Of a stretch of 64,000 nt of DNA, positions 62,231-64,000 are shown one piece after another. This DNA is from Virgibacillus dokdonensis (lineage in GTDB: Bacteria; Bacillota; Bacilli; Bacillales; Amphibacillaceae), in contig NZ_LT745762.1 of the NCBI RefSeq assembly GCF_900166595.1, forward strand, positions 213,129 through 277,128, given 5' to 3'. The notes under the pieces are model-generated. The model was given only the letters and a program-made list of their open reading frames with translations, did no database searches and had not been told where the DNA came from. Position 1 is the stretch's first letter, and the number at the start of each line of letters is the position of its first letter. The position numbers were made by a program, and so were the translations under genes.

Positions 62231-62331
62231 TTTTGATTGATGTTGCGGTAATTAGTGGGTGGTTCTTTTATCCCCCACTTTCTTAGTATGTAAGATATTA
62301 CCTAAAAGTTTCTAGAAGAAATGGGGATGAA

Positions 62332-62721
62332 ATGAAGTCGTTAACCAAACAAAGGATGAAGGCTCTTTTTATTGATGTAGCAATTTCTACCGCTGTAACT
62401 GTTGGGGTTGAATACGTTTTACGGAAAAAAGTAAAGAATGAGTTTATTCATACTGTAGTAACCCCAACCGTTGTCATGTGGTCGCTCGAGTACATACAAC
62501 TAAAGCAATGTAGACAAACGGTGGGTTATAAATTGATGGGGCTAGAATTACGAAGCAAAACAGGTTTTGAGTTGACACCGATACAACTTTTTAAACGAAT
62601 GGCTTATCGTGACACGTTAAGTAACTTACAATACATTGTTAACCGACATTCCTTTGAAGGAGAAGCTGGAGCTGTACTTCCGCATGACAGGTATGCAGGT
62701 ATGGTTGTAAAAGAGGTATAG
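62332..62721 (+). CDS. RDD-family small membrane protein
   Basis: Encodes 129 residues. The motif MKALFIDVAIS near the start and TVGYKLMGLELRSKTG (about 62-77) match RDD proteins. Hydrophobic segments are seen at about 10-28 and 38-56. RDD family roles are mostly unknown, and some members affect ion homeostasis. About 100 bp after the amidohydrolase gene. Start ATG with GGGGATGA. Confidence 0.75.
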   Translation: MKSLTKQRMKALFIDVAISTAVTVGVEYVLRKKVKNEFIHTVVTPTVVMWSLEYIQLKQCRQTVGYKLMGLELRSKTGFELTPIQLFKRMAYRDTLSNLQYIVNRHSFEGEAGAVLPHDRYAGMVVKEV

Positions 62722-62812
62722 CAAGGTCTTGGCACAGCTTTATGCATAATTCTGTGCCAACCTTTGAGAAATATATATCTATGTTAGTAAATAAAAAAAT
62801 AGTAATTAGGAA

Positions 62813-62842
62813 TTGACAAGTATGTTAAGAACATGGTATATT
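62813..62842 (+). promoter_or_regulatory. tRNA-Ser promoter
   Basis: Perfect -35 TTGACA (62813-62818), 18-bp spacer and -10 TATATT (62837-62842), ending 15 bp before the tRNA. Confidence 0.85.
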
Positions 62843-62857
62843 ATATCTTGTCGCCAC

Positions 62858-62950
62858 GGAGGTATACCCAAGTCTGGCTGAAGGGATCGGTCTTGAAAAC
62901 CGACAGGGGTGTAACAGCCCGCGGGGGTTCGAATCCCTCTACCTCCTCCA
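62858..62950 (+). tRNA. tRNA-Ser(UGA)
   Basis: 93 nt including the encoded CCA. Acceptor GGAGGTA pairs with TACCTCC. The anticodon stem TCGGT/ACCGA with loop CTTGAAA places TGA at 62894-62896. The long variable arm (CAGGGGTGTAACAGCCCGCG) is typical of serine tRNAs. The T loop GGTTCGAATCC is intact. It lies 5 kb downstream of serS; B. subtilis also has tRNA-Ser after serS. Confidence 0.98.
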
Positions 62951-62984
62951 TTTTTAAAATTAGCGCATAAAATCTTGGAGATAA

Positions 62985-63013
62985 AAAAATCGTTACATTG
63001 TAGCGATTTTTTT
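62985..63013 (+). terminator. tRNA-Ser terminator
   Basis: Stem AAAAATCG-TAC with GTA-CGATTTTT, followed by further T (62985-63013). Confidence 0.8.
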
Positions 63014-63073
63014 GATGTAAGTACGTTTTTAATTGTTTGAACTTGACAATGATTTGTTTTATGCATATAGTAC

Positions 63074-64000
63074 CACTAGCATTGCATAAATATGGTTTGA
63101 AAATTCAGTAAACATCTTTGCAGGATTTTTTGCCAAAAAGACAAAGGCTAAACAAAGGTGGTCTGTCCATTTGGAAAAATTATACAATTAAACTATTAGC
63201 AACAGCGACACTGTATGTATTTACGGAATAGATCTATCGTCAAATCTGCGAATCCAGATGTACGCAGGTTTCCACAGCGCTTTATTTAACCAGCGGCTAA
63301 TTCGGAGTAAGGACTTCTTACTCCTCATCTCTAACTGGATAAGTACATGTAAACAGTAAGCAATGAGCGCAAGGAAGATTTGATTTTGAATGGCAGTTTC
63401 GCTCATGCCATAAAAGTGTTTGATCTCTACATGCTGTTTGAGCCATTTGAAAAATAGCTCTATGGCCCACCGTTGACGGTAAATTTCACTAATCTCTTCG
63501 GAATTTAGATCGAAACGGTTAGTAATTAATCGTAGAATGTTTCCCTTTGTATCCACTACTTCAAGTAGGCGGAATACATTCTCTGTACGATTTTGCGTCG
63601 AACCGATGTAAACCATCTTGTCGGATAAAACCGTAGAATCTTTAGGTATAGAAAATGATTCTACTTCACGAGTGATGGCGTTTTTCTTCAGTCTTGATAC
63701 GAAAAAATAGCCTTCATCTGTCATTCGATCAAATCGTTCATAATCAACGTATCCACGGTCAAACACATACATGGCTTCTTTGTCGTCTACGAGAACTTCC
63801 AGTTGATTTCTGTCATGTTCTTTGGCTGTTGTAATCACTGCTTTTTCAGGATAGACGGTATCTTTATTCATAAATATAAGTCGTAAATGTAGCTTAACTC
63901 CTGCTTTTGTTTTACGGAACTTTGCCCACTTATGATTCGTTAAGTTTAATGGAAGCGTGCTAGAATCAATGATTTTCAATGGCATGTATTTCCCGTTTTT
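63074..64000 (-). mobile_element. IS4-family element, second copy, cut by window end
   Basis: Begins at 63074 with the same terminal repeat CACTAGCATTGCAT and runs on the minus strand past the window end. It should span about 1403 bp by comparison with the first copy. Flanking bases 63065-63073 (ATATAGTAC) are the expected target duplication. Confidence 0.93.
63221..64000 (-). CDS. IS4-family transposase, second copy (partial)
   Basis: The C-terminal 260 or so residues of the same transposase as at 21320-22435. The catalytic residues equivalent to Asp124, Asp193 and Glu293 are present within the window. One residue differs in the shared part (Ser for Ala234), and there are a few silent or near-silent base changes. 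The true start lies beyond 64000; an internal ATG at about 63985 is not the start. Orientation is inverted relative to the first copy. Confidence 0.95.
   Translation of the reverse strand, partial: KNGKYMPLKIIDSSTLPLNLTNHKWAKFRKTKAGVKLHLRLIFMNKDTVYPEKAVITTAKEHDRNQLEVLVDDKEAMYVFDRGYVDYERFDRMTDEGYFFVSRLKKNAITREVESFSIPKDSTVLSDKMVYIGSTQNRTENVFRLLEVVDTKGNILRLITNRFDLNSEEISEIYRQRWAIELFFKWLKQHVEIKHFYGMSETAIQNQIFLALIAYCLHVLIQLEMRSKKSLLRISRWLNKALWKPAYIWIRRFDDRSIP

Noticed and set aside
62806..63066. 86-codon minus-strand frame containing RGIRTPAG
   Set aside because: This is the well-known spurious translation across a tRNA-Ser gene.

Overview
The window is the replication-origin region of a low-GC, spore-forming member of the Bacillaceae. 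Evidence for this is the Bacillus-type gene order around dnaA, the sporulation genes (yyaC, soj/spo0J, spoIIIJ), Gram-positive ribosome binding sites, T-box and S-box leaders, and the walRKHIJ operon. Many intergenic features resemble the Oceanobacillus/Virgibacillus branch, but the genus cannot be fixed from the sequence alone.

Layout, left arm (1-38 kb, nearly all genes on the minus strand, reading away from the origin): start of an ABC exporter, a DoxX protein, a remote DnaA-box cluster, walRKHIJ-htrC, purA, dnaB helicase, rplI-gdpP, yybS, an orphan modA, rpsF-ssb-rpsR, ychF, a DUF951 protein, an IS4-type element, a methyltransferase pseudogene, an MscS channel, a YkvI-type transporter, yyaC, a DUF554 protein, soj-spo0J, noc, rsmG, mnmG, mnmE, jag, spoIIIJ, rnpA and rpmH.

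Origin (38.07-40.27 kb): two DnaA-box regions flank dnaA. The second, between dnaA and dnaN, ends in an AT-rich unwinding element with DnaA-trio-like triplets. Two parS sites and one weaker candidate, a Noc-site-like palindrome, and DnaA boxes near mnmE/jag and downstream of htrC suggest a dense segregation and initiation control landscape.

Right arm (40-64 kb, mostly plus strand): dnaN, yaaA, recF, remB, gyrB, gyrA, an HD-GYP-like protein with an altered HD dyad, yaaC (minus), guaB, dacA, pdxST, serS behind a serine T-box, two tandem SAM riboswitches in front of metN-metP-metQ and an M20 amidohydrolase, an RDD protein, tRNA-Ser(UGA), and a second inverted IS copy running off the window.

Beyond the genes, the most striking feature is two families of intergenic repeats. 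One is about 95 bp and hairpin-forming (called S here), with about 15 copies. The other is about 215-260 bp and highly structured (called B here), with six copies whose stems change in compensating pairs. Copies of S often abut copies of B. One S copy is split by the IS with a 9-bp target duplication. No rRNA operon lies between gyrA and guaB, where B. subtilis has one.
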